Assembly: GCF_030994125.1 (NCBI RefSeq)
Contig: NZ_CP099917.1
Coordinates: 3,518,001-3,582,000, forward strand
Origin: Pseudoalteromonas xiamenensis
GTDB lineage: Bacteria > Pseudomonadota > Gammaproteobacteria > Enterobacterales > Alteromonadaceae
Direction: 5' to 3'
Length of the DNA stretch: 64,000 bases
Both the position numbers and the translations under genes were made by a program. Numbering within the stretch: position 1 is the first letter of the stretch; every line of letters begins with the position of its first letter. The notes below the pieces were generated by a model. That model ran no database searches. It worked only from the letters and a program-made list of their open reading frames with translations, and had not been told where the DNA came from. Below are positions 54,307-63,761 of the stretch, piece after piece.

Positions 54307-55809
54307 ATGAATAAGAACAAAATTAAATCTGTTGTGGTAGTCGGTGGTGGGACTGCTGGGTGGATCACGGCATCCTTGCTCTCCAAAGTTTTAGGCAAAG
54401 TTGTTGATATTACCCTTGTAGAGTCTGATGACATTGCAACCATTGGTGTGGGTGAGGCAAGTATTCCTCCTATGCAACCCTTCAATAATGCATTGGGTAT
54501 CGATGAATCGGTTTTTATGAGTCAAACCAAAGCCACGATAAAACTTGGGATCCAATTTGAAGGGTGGGGAAAATGTACAGATTCGTATATGCATGCATTT
54601 GGGGGGATTGGTAAGAATTTCCCATTCTGCGATTTTTACCACTATTGGTTGAAGGCTAGAAACGAAGGCTTTGGCGGAGATTTTTGGGACTATTCACTAA
54701 ACTACCAAGCTGCAAAAGCGGGTAAATTTAGCCACTTGACCAATATACCGAATACACAACTACCCGGCCTTTCTTACGCCTATCATTTTGATGCCGGGTT
54801 ATATGCTCGATTTCTTCGAAATTTTGCCGAACAATCTGGTGTAAAGCGCATTGAAGGTAAAATAAAACACGTCAATCAACAGGAAGAAACCGGCTTTGTG
54901 ACTGAGCTTCAACTTGAAGATGGTGTGCAAATCCAGGGGGATTTATTTGTCGATTGTTCGGGACTACACGCCTTATTAATTGATAAAACACTTAACGCAG
55001 GATTTGATGACTGGTCTCACTGGTTATTGTGTGACCGAGCTATAGCAATACCTTGTGAACATGAGACAACGGATATTGTCCCTTACACACGCTCGATTGC
55101 GCACTCGGCTGGTTGGCAGTGGCAGATCCCACTTCAACACCGTATCGGGAACGGCCTCGTTTATTCGAGTCGCTACATGACGGATGATGAAGCGAGAAAA
55201 ACGCTTTTAAATCATTTGCCTGGAAATCCAATTGGTGAACCACGATTTATCAAGTTTAGAACAGGGCGAGTCCATAATCCATGGACAAAAAATGTCATCG
55301 CAATAGGCTTATCAAGTGGGTTTTTGGAACCGTTAGAGTCGACCAGTATTCATTTAATTCAAACGGCCGCGGTTAGGTTGATTAAGCACTTTCCTCATAA
55401 TGGCATTAGTTCAGTTCAGGTTCAAAAATTTAACGAGCAAAGTCGGGTTGAGTTTGAACGTATTCGCGATTTTATTATTTTGCACTACAAACTAAATGAG
55501 CGAAATGACAGTTCATTTTGGCGACATTGCGCCCAAATGGACGTGCCTCCGTCGTTGGCGAATAAGCTTACTTTATTCAAAGACACAGGTAAGTTGTACC
55601 GAGACGATGAAGAATTGTTTACCGAAATAGCTTGGCAGCAAGTACTCATTGGGCAAGGTTTTTTACCCAATGACCATCACCCTTTAGGCGAGATGCTCTC
55701 AAAAGCACAACTCCAAGATATGTTCGAAAGTCTCAATACGTTGGTCACAGAAACAGTAAGAAATTTGCCTTCACACAACGAGTTTTTAAAGCGAGTAATA
55801 CGTGCCTAA
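54307..55809 (+). CDS. Tryptophan-halogenase-like flavoprotein
   Basis: The 500-residue protein begins with an FAD-binding VVVVGGGTAGWITASLLSK-type loop (GxGxxG), continues with GVGEASIPPM, the conserved lysine in KATIKLGIQF (near residue 80), and the halogenase motif WQWQIP (WxWxIP) in HSAGWQWQIPLQHR. These are the signatures of flavin-dependent halogenases. In Alteromonadales and Xanthomonadales such genes lie in TonB/glycan loci, where halogenation has not been shown for most. Its role in maltodextrin use is unknown. It overlaps the next gene by eight bases. Confidence 0.88.
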   Translation: MNKNKIKSVVVVGGGTAGWITASLLSKVLGKVVDITLVESDDIATIGVGEASIPPMQPFNNALGIDESVFMSQTKATIKLGIQFEGWGKCTDSYMHAFGGIGKNFPFCDFYHYWLKARNEGFGGDFWDYSLNYQAAKAGKFSHLTNIPNTQLPGLSYAYHFDAGLYARFLRNFAEQSGVKRIEGKIKHVNQQEETGFVTELQLEDGVQIQGDLFVDCSGLHALLIDKTLNAGFDDWSHWLLCDRAIAIPCEHETTDIVPYTRSIAHSAGWQWQIPLQHRIGNGLVYSSRYMTDDEARKTLLNHLPGNPIGEPRFIKFRTGRVHNPWTKNVIAIGLSSGFLEPLESTSIHLIQTAAVRLIKHFPHNGISSVQVQKFNEQSRVEFERIRDFIILHYKLNERNDSSFWRHCAQMDVPPSLANKLTLFKDTGKLYRDDEELFTEIAWQQVLIGQGFLPNDHHPLGEMLSKAQLQDMFESLNTLVTETVRNLPSHNEFLKRVIRA

Positions 55810-57634
55810 ATCAATCAATACCATTTTAATTTCGATGTTGCTTTGTAGCCCTCTGACGTTTGCGTTTAACGCTGTAACACGAGTTGAACCACTCAATTGG
55901 TGGGTAGGGATGAGCAATCCAACGTTACAGATTATGGTGACAGCGCCAAACGCAAAACAGTCATGGGTACTAAAAAACTATGATGGTGTGACTCTTGAAT
56001 CAGTTGAGTTTGGCGATAGCCAAAATTATGCCTTCATTAACCTAAATATCTCTGAAAAAGCTAAACCCGGTGAACTAGAGTTATCCAGCAGTGACGAGAA
56101 ATATCGTTTTTACTACACGCTTTCAGCCCGAGCCAAAGGCAGTGCAGAACGAGAGGGATTTTCAACCAAAGACGTCATTTACCTAATTACTCCAGACCGA
56201 TTTGCGAATGGAGATGAACAGAATGACTCTCTAGCATCCATGAAAGAAAAAGCGGATCCCACTTTCCGCGGAGGGCGCCATGGTGGAGACCTATCTGGTG
56301 TAATAACGCATTTAGACTATTTACAGAAACTAGGAATTTCCCAATTGTGGCTCACCCCCGCGCTTCATAATGATATGGAAACCTATTCGTATCATGGGTA
56401 TTCGATTACCGATCTTTATCTCGTCGATCCTCGCATGGGTGATAACTCGTTATACAAAACGCTTTCAATAGAAGCAAAAGCGCGAGGAATTGGACTTATT
56501 ATGGATATGGTTCCCAATCATATCGGAAGTGAACATCCTTGGATGAAAGATTTACCAACACACGATTGGATTAACTACAAAGGCCAGTTTGTCGGTACTA
56601 GTCATGCTAGGCAAACGGTCCAAGATACGCATGCGAGCGAATTTGATAAAAAACGCTTTACGGATGGGTGGTTTGTGCCAACGATGCCAGATATGAATCA
56701 ACGAGTTCCATTCTTACGCAATTACCTGACACAAAATGCAATTTGGTGGATTGAATTTGCTGATTTAAGCGGCTTTAGAGTCGACACTTTTCCTTACTCA
56801 GATAAAACCTTTTTGCAGTTCTGGCTAAAATCCATTCTAGCGGAATACCCGAACTTTAATATCGTTGGTGAAGAGTGGACCGCTGAAGCTGGAATATCTG
56901 CTTATTGGCAAAAAGGACATCAAAATAAAGATGGGTATGAGTCTTACTTGCCTACGATGATGGATTTCTCGTTGCAGCAAGCGTTGGTTAAGGCGCTGAA
57001 TGAAGAGGAAAACTGGAACACAGGATGGATCCATGTTTATCAGTCAATTGCCAAAGATTTTCAATTTGCAGATCCAAATAATCTTCTTATTTTTGGTGAT
57101 AACCATGATATGAGCCGTATCTATACTCAGCTCCACCAAAACGTTGAAAACACGAAACTAGCGATGACCTTGCTGTTAACGATGCGAGGTATCCCTCAGC
57201 TTTATTACGGCACTGAAGTTTTGTTAGATAATGGTGAATCAGACGATCATGGCGATATTCGTATTGATTTTCCGGGTGGTTTTAAAAACCAGCAGGTAGA
57301 TGCCTTTACTGGTGAGGGACTATCGCGAGAACAGCGCGAGATGCAACGATACACAGAAAAGTTACTTGCGATTCGACATAACCATCCAGCATTACAAAAT
57401 GGTGATTTGATTCATTTTAGTCCATTTGACGAAATGTACGCCTATGCAAGAGGAGGTGAACATCCCATTCTGATTATATTGAACAAAGGTAATGAACAGA
57501 AAACTGTGGATATGAATCGATTCGCAGAAATTATACGTGGAAAGGTTTCCGCAACAGAGTTGTTGAGTGGTCAGATGTATGAACTCGAAAACGTGAGGAT
57601 TGGTGCAAAGTCAGCATTGTTATTGGCGCTTTGA
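55802..57634 (+). CDS. Exported GH13 cyclomaltodextrinase/neopullulanase-like enzyme
   Basis: The 610-residue protein has a signal peptide (SINTILISMLLCSPLTFA-F), an N-terminal immunoglobulin-like cyclomaltodextrinase domain (about 22-110, VEPLNWWVGMSNPTLQIMV), and a GH13 barrel (about 120-530) with MDMVPNHIGSEHPW, nucleophile FRVDTFPY, acid/base IVGEEWTAE and GDNHDMSRI, then a C-terminal beta domain. This is the SusA/neopullulanase layout, acting on starch, pullulan or cyclodextrins in the periplasm. The start is GTG at 55802, overlapping the halogenase-like gene by eight bases, so the two are coupled. Confidence 0.9.
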   Translation: MPKSINTILISMLLCSPLTFAFNAVTRVEPLNWWVGMSNPTLQIMVTAPNAKQSWVLKNYDGVTLESVEFGDSQNYAFINLNISEKAKPGELELSSSDEKYRFYYTLSARAKGSAEREGFSTKDVIYLITPDRFANGDEQNDSLASMKEKADPTFRGGRHGGDLSGVITHLDYLQKLGISQLWLTPALHNDMETYSYHGYSITDLYLVDPRMGDNSLYKTLSIEAKARGIGLIMDMVPNHIGSEHPWMKDLPTHDWINYKGQFVGTSHARQTVQDTHASEFDKKRFTDGWFVPTMPDMNQRVPFLRNYLTQNAIWWIEFADLSGFRVDTFPYSDKTFLQFWLKSILAEYPNFNIVGEEWTAEAGISAYWQKGHQNKDGYESYLPTMMDFSLQQALVKALNEEENWNTGWIHVYQSIAKDFQFADPNNLLIFGDNHDMSRIYTQLHQNVENTKLAMTLLLTMRGIPQLYYGTEVLLDNGESDDHGDIRIDFPGGFKNQQVDAFTGEGLSREQREMQRYTEKLLAIRHNHPALQNGDLIHFSPFDEMYAYARGGEHPILIILNKGNEQKTVDMNRFAEIIRGKVSATELLSGQMYELENVRIGAKSALLLAL

Positions 57635-57795
57635 GGAAGTTACAGCGACTAGATGCAATCCAAACGTATCCTCTGGAACGTTTCCAATTAGACAGCGATT
57701 TGTACCGGCTAAAAATGGTTCATCCTCAAAAATACACAACAGAGGTTGGACCATTGGTAAAGGTAAATTGCCCGCTAAACTGCGTGATTGAAGGT

Positions 57796-57809
57796 TGAAT
57801 ACGTATGCA
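57796..57809. promoter_or_regulatory. LacI-family (MalR-type) operator 3
   Basis: TGAATACGTATGCA, identical to operator 2; 66 bases upstream of the next alpha-amylase gene. Confidence 0.75.
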
Positions 57810-57875
57810 AATGGTTTCCGTCATAGAGTCATAAAAGTAGACTCAATGTGATAATAAGATGACAACAACATCCAT

Positions 57876-59732
57876 ATGATAAAACTTAAAAAACAGCATC
57901 ATGTGCGCGGCCTATTTGCATTGATGGCAGGATTAATGACGAATAGTGTTTCGTTCTCTGCGAGCGCCTCTAACTCTGTCACGGAGAACGAGGCAATGCT
58001 TAGCCCGCTTAAGTCGTTAGAGAAGCCTGTCGTTTATCAGGTATTCACACGCTTGTTTGGCAATAAGAATTCAACAAACAAACCATGGGGAACGTTAGAG
58101 GAAAATGGGGTTGGTAAGTTTTCTGATTTTACACCAACGGCACTCAAGGAAATAAGCGCATTAGGTGCAACACACATCTGGTACACTGGTGTTTTGCATC
58201 ATGGCGTTGTTGCAGACTATTCAGAATACGGCATCACGAATGACGATCCCGATGTCGTAAAAGGACGTGCTGGTTCACCTTATGCGATCAAAGATTATTA
58301 CAACGTTAATCCAGATCTTGCCGAGGATCCAGCCAAGCGTCTTGCAGAGTTCGAGGCGTTAATAACGCGCTCCCACGATGCAGGATTAAAAGTTATCATT
58401 GATATCGTCCCCAACCACGTTGCACGAAATTACCATTCGATCACATTGCCACATGGAGTTCAAAACTTTGGTGAAACGGACGACATCACCGTTGAGTATC
58501 GCCGAGACAATAATTTTTACTACATTCCCAACAAAGCATTTGCTGTGCCTGAAGATATAAATTATCGACCTCTTGGAGGGCAAAAACACCCGTTACTCGA
58601 TGGCAAATTCGAAGAGACGCCGGCCAAATGGACGGGGAACGGCAGTCGAGAAGCTAAACCGGGAATTCATGATTGGTACGAAACGGTTAAAGTAAACTAC
58701 GGTGTAAGGCCAGATGGCAGTTATGATTTTGAACAACTCCCAGAGCATTTTTCGTCGTTGCCCTATCAAGCTCATGCAGAGTTTTGGGCAACAAAATCGG
58801 TGCCGAGTAGCTGGACCAAATTTAGACAAATTGTTGAATATTGGTTAGACAAAGGGGTCGATGGATTTCGCTATGATATGGCCGAAATGGTCCCTGTGGA
58901 GTTTTGGAGTTATTTGAATTCTTCCATAAAAATGACCAATCCCGATGCTTTTTTACTCGCGGAAGTTTATAACCCAACACTTTATCGACCATTTGTACAT
59001 CAAGGTAAAATGGATTACCTCTATGACAAAGTCGGGTTCTACGACAACCTCAAAAACTTAATGCAAAGTCATGGTAGTGCGAAGGCAGTTTGGCAAGCAT
59101 ATGACTCCGTAAGTGACATTGAATCGCACATGTTGCACTTTCTTGAAAACCACGATGAGCAACGCATTGCGTCACCTGAATTTGCAGGAAGTGCTGAAAA
59201 GGGCAAACCAGCAATGGTTGTGTCACACTTGATCTCATCCGCCGCGACAATGATTTATTTTGGTCAAACAGAAGGCGAGGATGGTTCTGAATACGCCGGT
59301 TTTGGACAACCAAGCCGCACCAGTATTTTCGATTATATTGGGGTTCCCGCCCATCAAGCGTGGATGAATGGGGGGAAGTTTGATGGTGGAGCACTGACTT
59401 CAAAACAACGAGAACTGCGTAATTACTATCAAAAGTTACTCAATCTACGTTCGCTAGAGGTTGTCAAATCAGGCCAGACATATCCTCTGTTACCCTCCAA
59501 CGATACTTTACCTGTTATCGCCTTCGAGCGTGCTAACAACGACACCAGTTTAATTGTAGTAAGTAACTTCTCAGAGTTGTCGCAAGACATCTCTTTGTCT
59601 TTACCAAAGCACGTAAACAGCGTGTTAGTCGACATTTTAGAAAGTAACCCAAAACAAGAATTACGTTCAGATACTCTGAACCTTACACTCGCGCCACTTT
59701 CAAGCGCGGTCTATCAAGTTGAGAAAGAATAA
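57876..59732 (+). CDS. Exported GH13 alpha-amylase
   Basis: The 618-residue protein has a signal peptide (RGLFALMAGLMTNSVSFSAS, cut near SAS-N) and a GH13 catalytic domain: VVYQVFTRLFG, IDIVPNHVARNYHS, nucleophile DGFRYDMAEM, acid/base LLAEVYNP and LENHDEQRI. An insertion region (about 185-270) between the barrel strands is longer than in plain alpha-amylases and resembles alpha-amylases of Bacteroides/Alteromonadales glycan loci. It should cut starch or maltodextrin outside the cytoplasm. It heads an operon with the permease (1-base overlap) and the glucoamylase. Confidence 0.88.
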   Translation: MIKLKKQHHVRGLFALMAGLMTNSVSFSASASNSVTENEAMLSPLKSLEKPVVYQVFTRLFGNKNSTNKPWGTLEENGVGKFSDFTPTALKEISALGATHIWYTGVLHHGVVADYSEYGITNDDPDVVKGRAGSPYAIKDYYNVNPDLAEDPAKRLAEFEALITRSHDAGLKVIIDIVPNHVARNYHSITLPHGVQNFGETDDITVEYRRDNNFYYIPNKAFAVPEDINYRPLGGQKHPLLDGKFEETPAKWTGNGSREAKPGIHDWYETVKVNYGVRPDGSYDFEQLPEHFSSLPYQAHAEFWATKSVPSSWTKFRQIVEYWLDKGVDGFRYDMAEMVPVEFWSYLNSSIKMTNPDAFLLAEVYNPTLYRPFVHQGKMDYLYDKVGFYDNLKNLMQSHGSAKAVWQAYDSVSDIESHMLHFLENHDEQRIASPEFAGSAEKGKPAMVVSHLISSAATMIYFGQTEGEDGSEYAGFGQPSRTSIFDYIGVPAHQAWMNGGKFDGGALTSKQRELRNYYQKLLNLRSLEVVKSGQTYPLLPSNDTLPVIAFERANNDTSLIVVSNFSELSQDISLSLPKHVNSVLVDILESNPKQELRSDTLNLTLAPLSSAVYQVEKE

Positions 59733-61213
59733 TGCAAAAACAAAAACCACAGTTGAGTTTTTGGCAAATCTGGAACATGTGCTTTGGTTTTCTGGGCATT
59801 CAATTTGGATTTGCCCTACAAAATGGCAATGTGAGCCGAATTTTTCAAACTCTCGGTGCTCAGGTAGATGACATTCCTATCCTATGGGTCGCGGCACCAC
59901 TTACAGGTCTTATTGTCCAACCTATAATTGGATATTGGAGTGATAAAACGTGGGGTCGATTGGGTCGCCGAAGACCGTTTTTCTTATTTGGGGCGATTCT
60001 GACCACGTTGTCTTTGTTTGTCATGCCTAATTCACCGACGCTTTGGATCGCGGCCGGAATGCTTTGGATTATGGATGCATCGATTAATGTCACCATGGAA
60101 CCATTTCGTGCGTTAGTAGGAGATAACCTTCCTCTTAAACAACGAGCATCAGGTTACGCAATGCAGAGTTTCTTTATTGGCGTAGGTGCAGTTGTTGCTT
60201 CGTTAATGCCGTGGATAATGACAAATTGGTTTGGTTTAAGTAATACCGCACCAGAAGGAATTATTCCTCAGTCAGTCCAGTATGCGTTTTACTTCGGTGG
60301 TGCGATTTTGTTTTTTGCCGTCTTTTGGACCGTTTTCAAAACAAAAGAATATACCCCTGAAGAGTTGGCTTCTTTTGAGGCGGCGGAAAAGGGGGATGAA
60401 GAAAGTACCACTATACGCACACTAAACTTTAGCAAAGTTGCATTGGCGCTTGGCACCTCAGGCGGCTTGGTATTGTTAACCGTGGCGAGTCTGCATTTAG
60501 AAAAAGAACTGTATCTATTGGCAATTTTGTTATTGGGCTTCAGTGCTGTTTTGTTGATTGCCGGATACATGCAGAACAAGCAAAACGTTGAAAATGGCTT
60601 TTTTCACGTGATATACGACTTAATTTCGATGCCACAAACCATGCGTCAACTCGCTTGGGTGCAATTTTTTTCTTGGTTTGCACTTTTTGCTATGTGGATT
60701 TACACCACCGCTGCTGTTACAAGCTTTCATTACCAAAGTACAGATACAACCTCTAAAGCATTTAATGATGGCGCGGATTGGGTGGGCGTTTTATTCGCTG
60801 CTTACAATGGCTTTGCTGCATTGGCCGCAATGTGTATCCCGTTTTTAACACGTCGATTTGGACTAAAAATCGCCCATGCGTTTAATTTAGGGTTGGGTGG
60901 AGTTGCGCTTGTCAGCTTCAAGTTTATTAGCGATCCGACCTTGTTGTGGATCCCTATGATTGGCGTAGGCTTTGCGTGGGCTTCGATTTTATCGTTGCCT
61001 TACGCTATGTTAAGTAACGCTGTGCCAGCTAAAAAAATGGGTGTGTACATGGGGATTTTCAACTTCTTTATCGTCATTCCACAATTAATGGCAGCGAGCG
61101 TACTCGGTCTAATTTTAAAGCATGCATTTGGAAACGAACCGATTTATGCGTTGATTATCGGTGGCGTGTCCTTTTTATTGGGTGCCGTCGCGGTTTCGAG
61201 GGTTAGGGTGTAA
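59732..61213 (+). CDS. MFS sugar permease (SLC45/GPH-like), probable maltose/maltodextrin importer
   Basis: The 493-residue inner-membrane protein has about 12 hydrophobic segments. GYWSDKTWGRLGRRRPFFLF is the loop 2-3 signature of SLC45-type sucrose/maltose carriers (RxGRRRPF), and a long cytosolic loop (about 205-240) separates the two halves. MFS carriers of this kind use a cation gradient. ATG overlaps the amylase stop (TAATG), so translation is coupled. In Shewanella and relatives the homologous gene in the maltodextrin regulon is the inner-membrane permease; the substrate here is inferred from that context. Confidence 0.9.
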   Translation: MQKQKPQLSFWQIWNMCFGFLGIQFGFALQNGNVSRIFQTLGAQVDDIPILWVAAPLTGLIVQPIIGYWSDKTWGRLGRRRPFFLFGAILTTLSLFVMPNSPTLWIAAGMLWIMDASINVTMEPFRALVGDNLPLKQRASGYAMQSFFIGVGAVVASLMPWIMTNWFGLSNTAPEGIIPQSVQYAFYFGGAILFFAVFWTVFKTKEYTPEELASFEAAEKGDEESTTIRTLNFSKVALALGTSGGLVLLTVASLHLEKELYLLAILLLGFSAVLLIAGYMQNKQNVENGFFHVIYDLISMPQTMRQLAWVQFFSWFALFAMWIYTTAAVTSFHYQSTDTTSKAFNDGADWVGVLFAAYNGFAALAAMCIPFLTRRFGLKIAHAFNLGLGGVALVSFKFISDPTLLWIPMIGVGFAWASILSLPYAMLSNAVPAKKMGVYMGIFNFFIVIPQLMAASVLGLILKHAFGNEPIYALIIGGVSFLLGAVAVSRVRV

Positions 61214-61289
61214 AGCAAAAATGCACATGACAGCGCTGAGAAATAACGAAAAAGCTCTGTCATCGTTCAATATGATAAACGAGGATAAT

Positions 61290-63683
61290 ATGAAAAAAAT
61301 AAGCATTATCAGTGCATTGGCGCTAGCTGGCAATTTAGTCGGTTGTAGTCAACCAGTCACACAGTCGATAGAATCTGTTGCGCCGGGCGCCCCAGGCGAT
61401 AAGCCATTTTGGGCATATTCAGGCAAAACAGGCATCGGTACTTCCTATGAAGCCTATTATGAAGGCCGTTACAGTGAGAATGAAGTCACAGGGCCTGTCT
61501 CGAAAGTGTGGTTTTCAATTGCGCAAGGTATTATTACCGAATCCATGTTTGGGCTTATCCATGAAGCGCAAATCCGAGATATGCAATTTGTAATCGTGGG
61601 TGATGATTTTACGGTAACAGAGAAAGATGCATTGGATGTGTCGGTGGACTATCTTTACAAAGATCCGCAAGGACGTCCTCTATCATTAGCATATAAAGTA
61701 GTCAGTAAAGATCCTAAAGGCCGATTCTCGCTTGAAAAACACATTTTCACCGATCCTGACAGCCAAACACTCTTTGTACGCTCCATTTTGCATACTCAAA
61801 GAACTGACCTCCAACTTTACGTTAATGTGAATCCATACGTGAATAACAGCGGAATTGGTGACACGGCATTTGTTGCAAAAGAGGGTCTGGTTGCACATGA
61901 AGCAGATAAATACCTCACGTTGCAAGCAAGTAAGCCTTTTGCTTCGGCGAGCGTGGGTTTTACAGGTCAAAGTGACAATTTAGCAGAGCTTAAAATGTCG
62001 CAGAAAATTAAAAAAGCCTATCAAAATACTGGGCAAGAGACCGGTAACATCAATTGGTTAGCTTCAGTTGGAAATGTAAAGGACGGTGAGGCCGTAGATT
62101 TTGCCTTGAGTTTCGGGCTTAGTGAAAAACTTAGTTTTGCAGAAGGTGAAAAGTCACTAAAAGCAGGTTATCAAAAGGTACTTAGCAACTTTAACGGTGT
62201 TGGTGAAGCCTATGGTTGGGAAGATTATTTAGCCAGCTTAAAACCCCTGAATACCTTGTATGCGACAACAACGGATAATGGCAAGTTGTTAAACACGTCA
62301 GCGATGGTATTGAAAGCTCAGGAAGACAAAACGTATGCGGGCGCTCTTATCGCGTCGTTATCTAATCCTTGGGGCGACACCGTTTCTGCAGAAGAAGGGA
62401 AAACAGGTTACAAAGCGGTTTGGGTACGCGACTTCTATCAAGTCGCCATGGCGTTTATGGCGATGGGCGATACAAAAACAGCACTGACAGCCTTTGAATA
62501 TCTGCAAAAAGTACAAGTTTCTGAATCCACACCAGGAAATCAAGGCGATTCAGGTTGGTTTCTTCAGAAAACACATGTTGACGGTGAGCTTGAGTGGGTT
62601 GGGGTCCAACTTGACCAAACAGCAATGCCAATTATGTTGGCTTGGAAACTTTGGCAAGCAGGGGAATTGAGTACCGAAAAGCTCGAATACTGGTACTTCA
62701 ATATGCTTAAACCAGCAGCCGATTTTCTTGTTCATGGTGGAAAAGCGAAAATTCTGTGGAATGACACCGACATCAAACCACCAATGACGCAACAGGAGCG
62801 TTGGGAAGAACAACCAGGTTATTCGCCTTCAACGACAGCCGCAGTGATTGCTGGCTTAATTACCGCGAGTGACATTGCGAAACAAGTCAAAGACGATGAA
62901 AACAGTACATTGTATCTTGCGACTGCGATGAGATATGACGACGCGGTCGAACAGACCATGTTTACCACGAATGGTACGTTACCATCTAAGCAATCGGATG
63001 GTCAGTATTTTATTCGCATTGGTCAAGATGCGAATCCTAACAGTGACAGTACATTAAATCCGAATAACGGTCGGATAGGGATGGATAAAAAGCAAATCAT
63101 TGATGGTGGCTTTTTAGAATTAGTTCGTTATGGCGTACGTCAAGCAACAGCACCGAGCATCGTTGCGAGTTTACCTGAATATGACGACGAAAGCCTTGAA
63201 GACAATCTACGTGTTCACTACTCGTTTTCGTTCGACGGTGTTGAAGGTACTTTTCCTGGATACCGCCGATATGGCAATGACGGTTACGGCGAAGATTTGG
63301 TGAGTGGTGCAAATTACGCATCCACGGGTCACAATTCGGAAAACCAACGTGGCCGAGTTTGGCCCTTCTTCACTGGTGAACGAGGTCACTATGAACTTGC
63401 CGCTGTTACCCAAAAGGGTGAAGTAACGGCTCTGCAAGTAGATCAAATTCGAAATACCTATGTTAAAGGCATGGAGTTGTTTGCCAATGAAGGCATGATG
63501 TTACCAGAACAGGTCTGGGATAATGTTGGAAAAAATACTCAAGATTATCAATTTGGCGAAGGCACAAACTCTGCGACGCCACTGGCTTGGACACACGCAG
63601 AATACGTGAAGCTAATTCGCTCGGTGTCAGACAAACAAGTTTGGGATTATTACCCGATTGTCGAAGAAAAACTGAATAAATAG
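61290..63683 (+). CDS. Lipoprotein GH15 glucoamylase (glucan 1,4-alpha-glucosidase)
   Basis: The 797-residue protein has a lipobox (LALAGNLVGC, Cys21), an N-terminal beta-sandwich (about 35-280) and an alpha/alpha-barrel GH15 domain: KAVWVRDFYQVAMAFMAMGD, GWFLQKTHVDGELEWVGVQL, EEQPGYSPSTTAAVIAGL (region of the catalytic acid) and NQRGRVWPFFTGERGHYELA (catalytic base Glu). It should release glucose from the ends of starch and maltodextrin at the cell envelope. ATG at 61290 is preceded by GAGGAT; the longer reading into the permease gene adds residues unlike a signal peptide. A strong terminator follows. Confidence 0.93.
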   Translation: MKKISIISALALAGNLVGCSQPVTQSIESVAPGAPGDKPFWAYSGKTGIGTSYEAYYEGRYSENEVTGPVSKVWFSIAQGIITESMFGLIHEAQIRDMQFVIVGDDFTVTEKDALDVSVDYLYKDPQGRPLSLAYKVVSKDPKGRFSLEKHIFTDPDSQTLFVRSILHTQRTDLQLYVNVNPYVNNSGIGDTAFVAKEGLVAHEADKYLTLQASKPFASASVGFTGQSDNLAELKMSQKIKKAYQNTGQETGNINWLASVGNVKDGEAVDFALSFGLSEKLSFAEGEKSLKAGYQKVLSNFNGVGEAYGWEDYLASLKPLNTLYATTTDNGKLLNTSAMVLKAQEDKTYAGALIASLSNPWGDTVSAEEGKTGYKAVWVRDFYQVAMAFMAMGDTKTALTAFEYLQKVQVSESTPGNQGDSGWFLQKTHVDGELEWVGVQLDQTAMPIMLAWKLWQAGELSTEKLEYWYFNMLKPAADFLVHGGKAKILWNDTDIKPPMTQQERWEEQPGYSPSTTAAVIAGLITASDIAKQVKDDENSTLYLATAMRYDDAVEQTMFTTNGTLPSKQSDGQYFIRIGQDANPNSDSTLNPNNGRIGMDKKQIIDGGFLELVRYGVRQATAPSIVASLPEYDDESLEDNLRVHYSFSFDGVEGTFPGYRRYGNDGYGEDLVSGANYASTGHNSENQRGRVWPFFTGERGHYELAAVTQKGEVTALQVDQIRNTYVKGMELFANEGMMLPEQVWDNVGKNTQDYQFGEGTNSATPLAWTHAEYVKLIRSVSDKQVWDYYPIVEEKLNK

Positions 63684-63685
63684 TG

Positions 63686-63711
63686 AAAAGCCGGCAAATG
63701 CCGGCTTTTTT
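63686..63711. terminator. Terminator after the glucoamylase gene
   Basis: AAAAGCCGGC-AAAT-GCCGGCTTTTTT; strong G-C stem with T run on the plus strand. Confidence 0.94.
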
Positions 63712-63761
63712 ATTGGACGATGTTGCAATGAGTCGGCTGCCTAGACCATTATCTAGGGTCA

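Noticed and set aside
57600..57791. A 63-codon frame and another protein-like frame between two amylase genes
   Set aside because: Neither has a ribosome site or recognisable domain, and the first overlaps the end of the GH13 gene.
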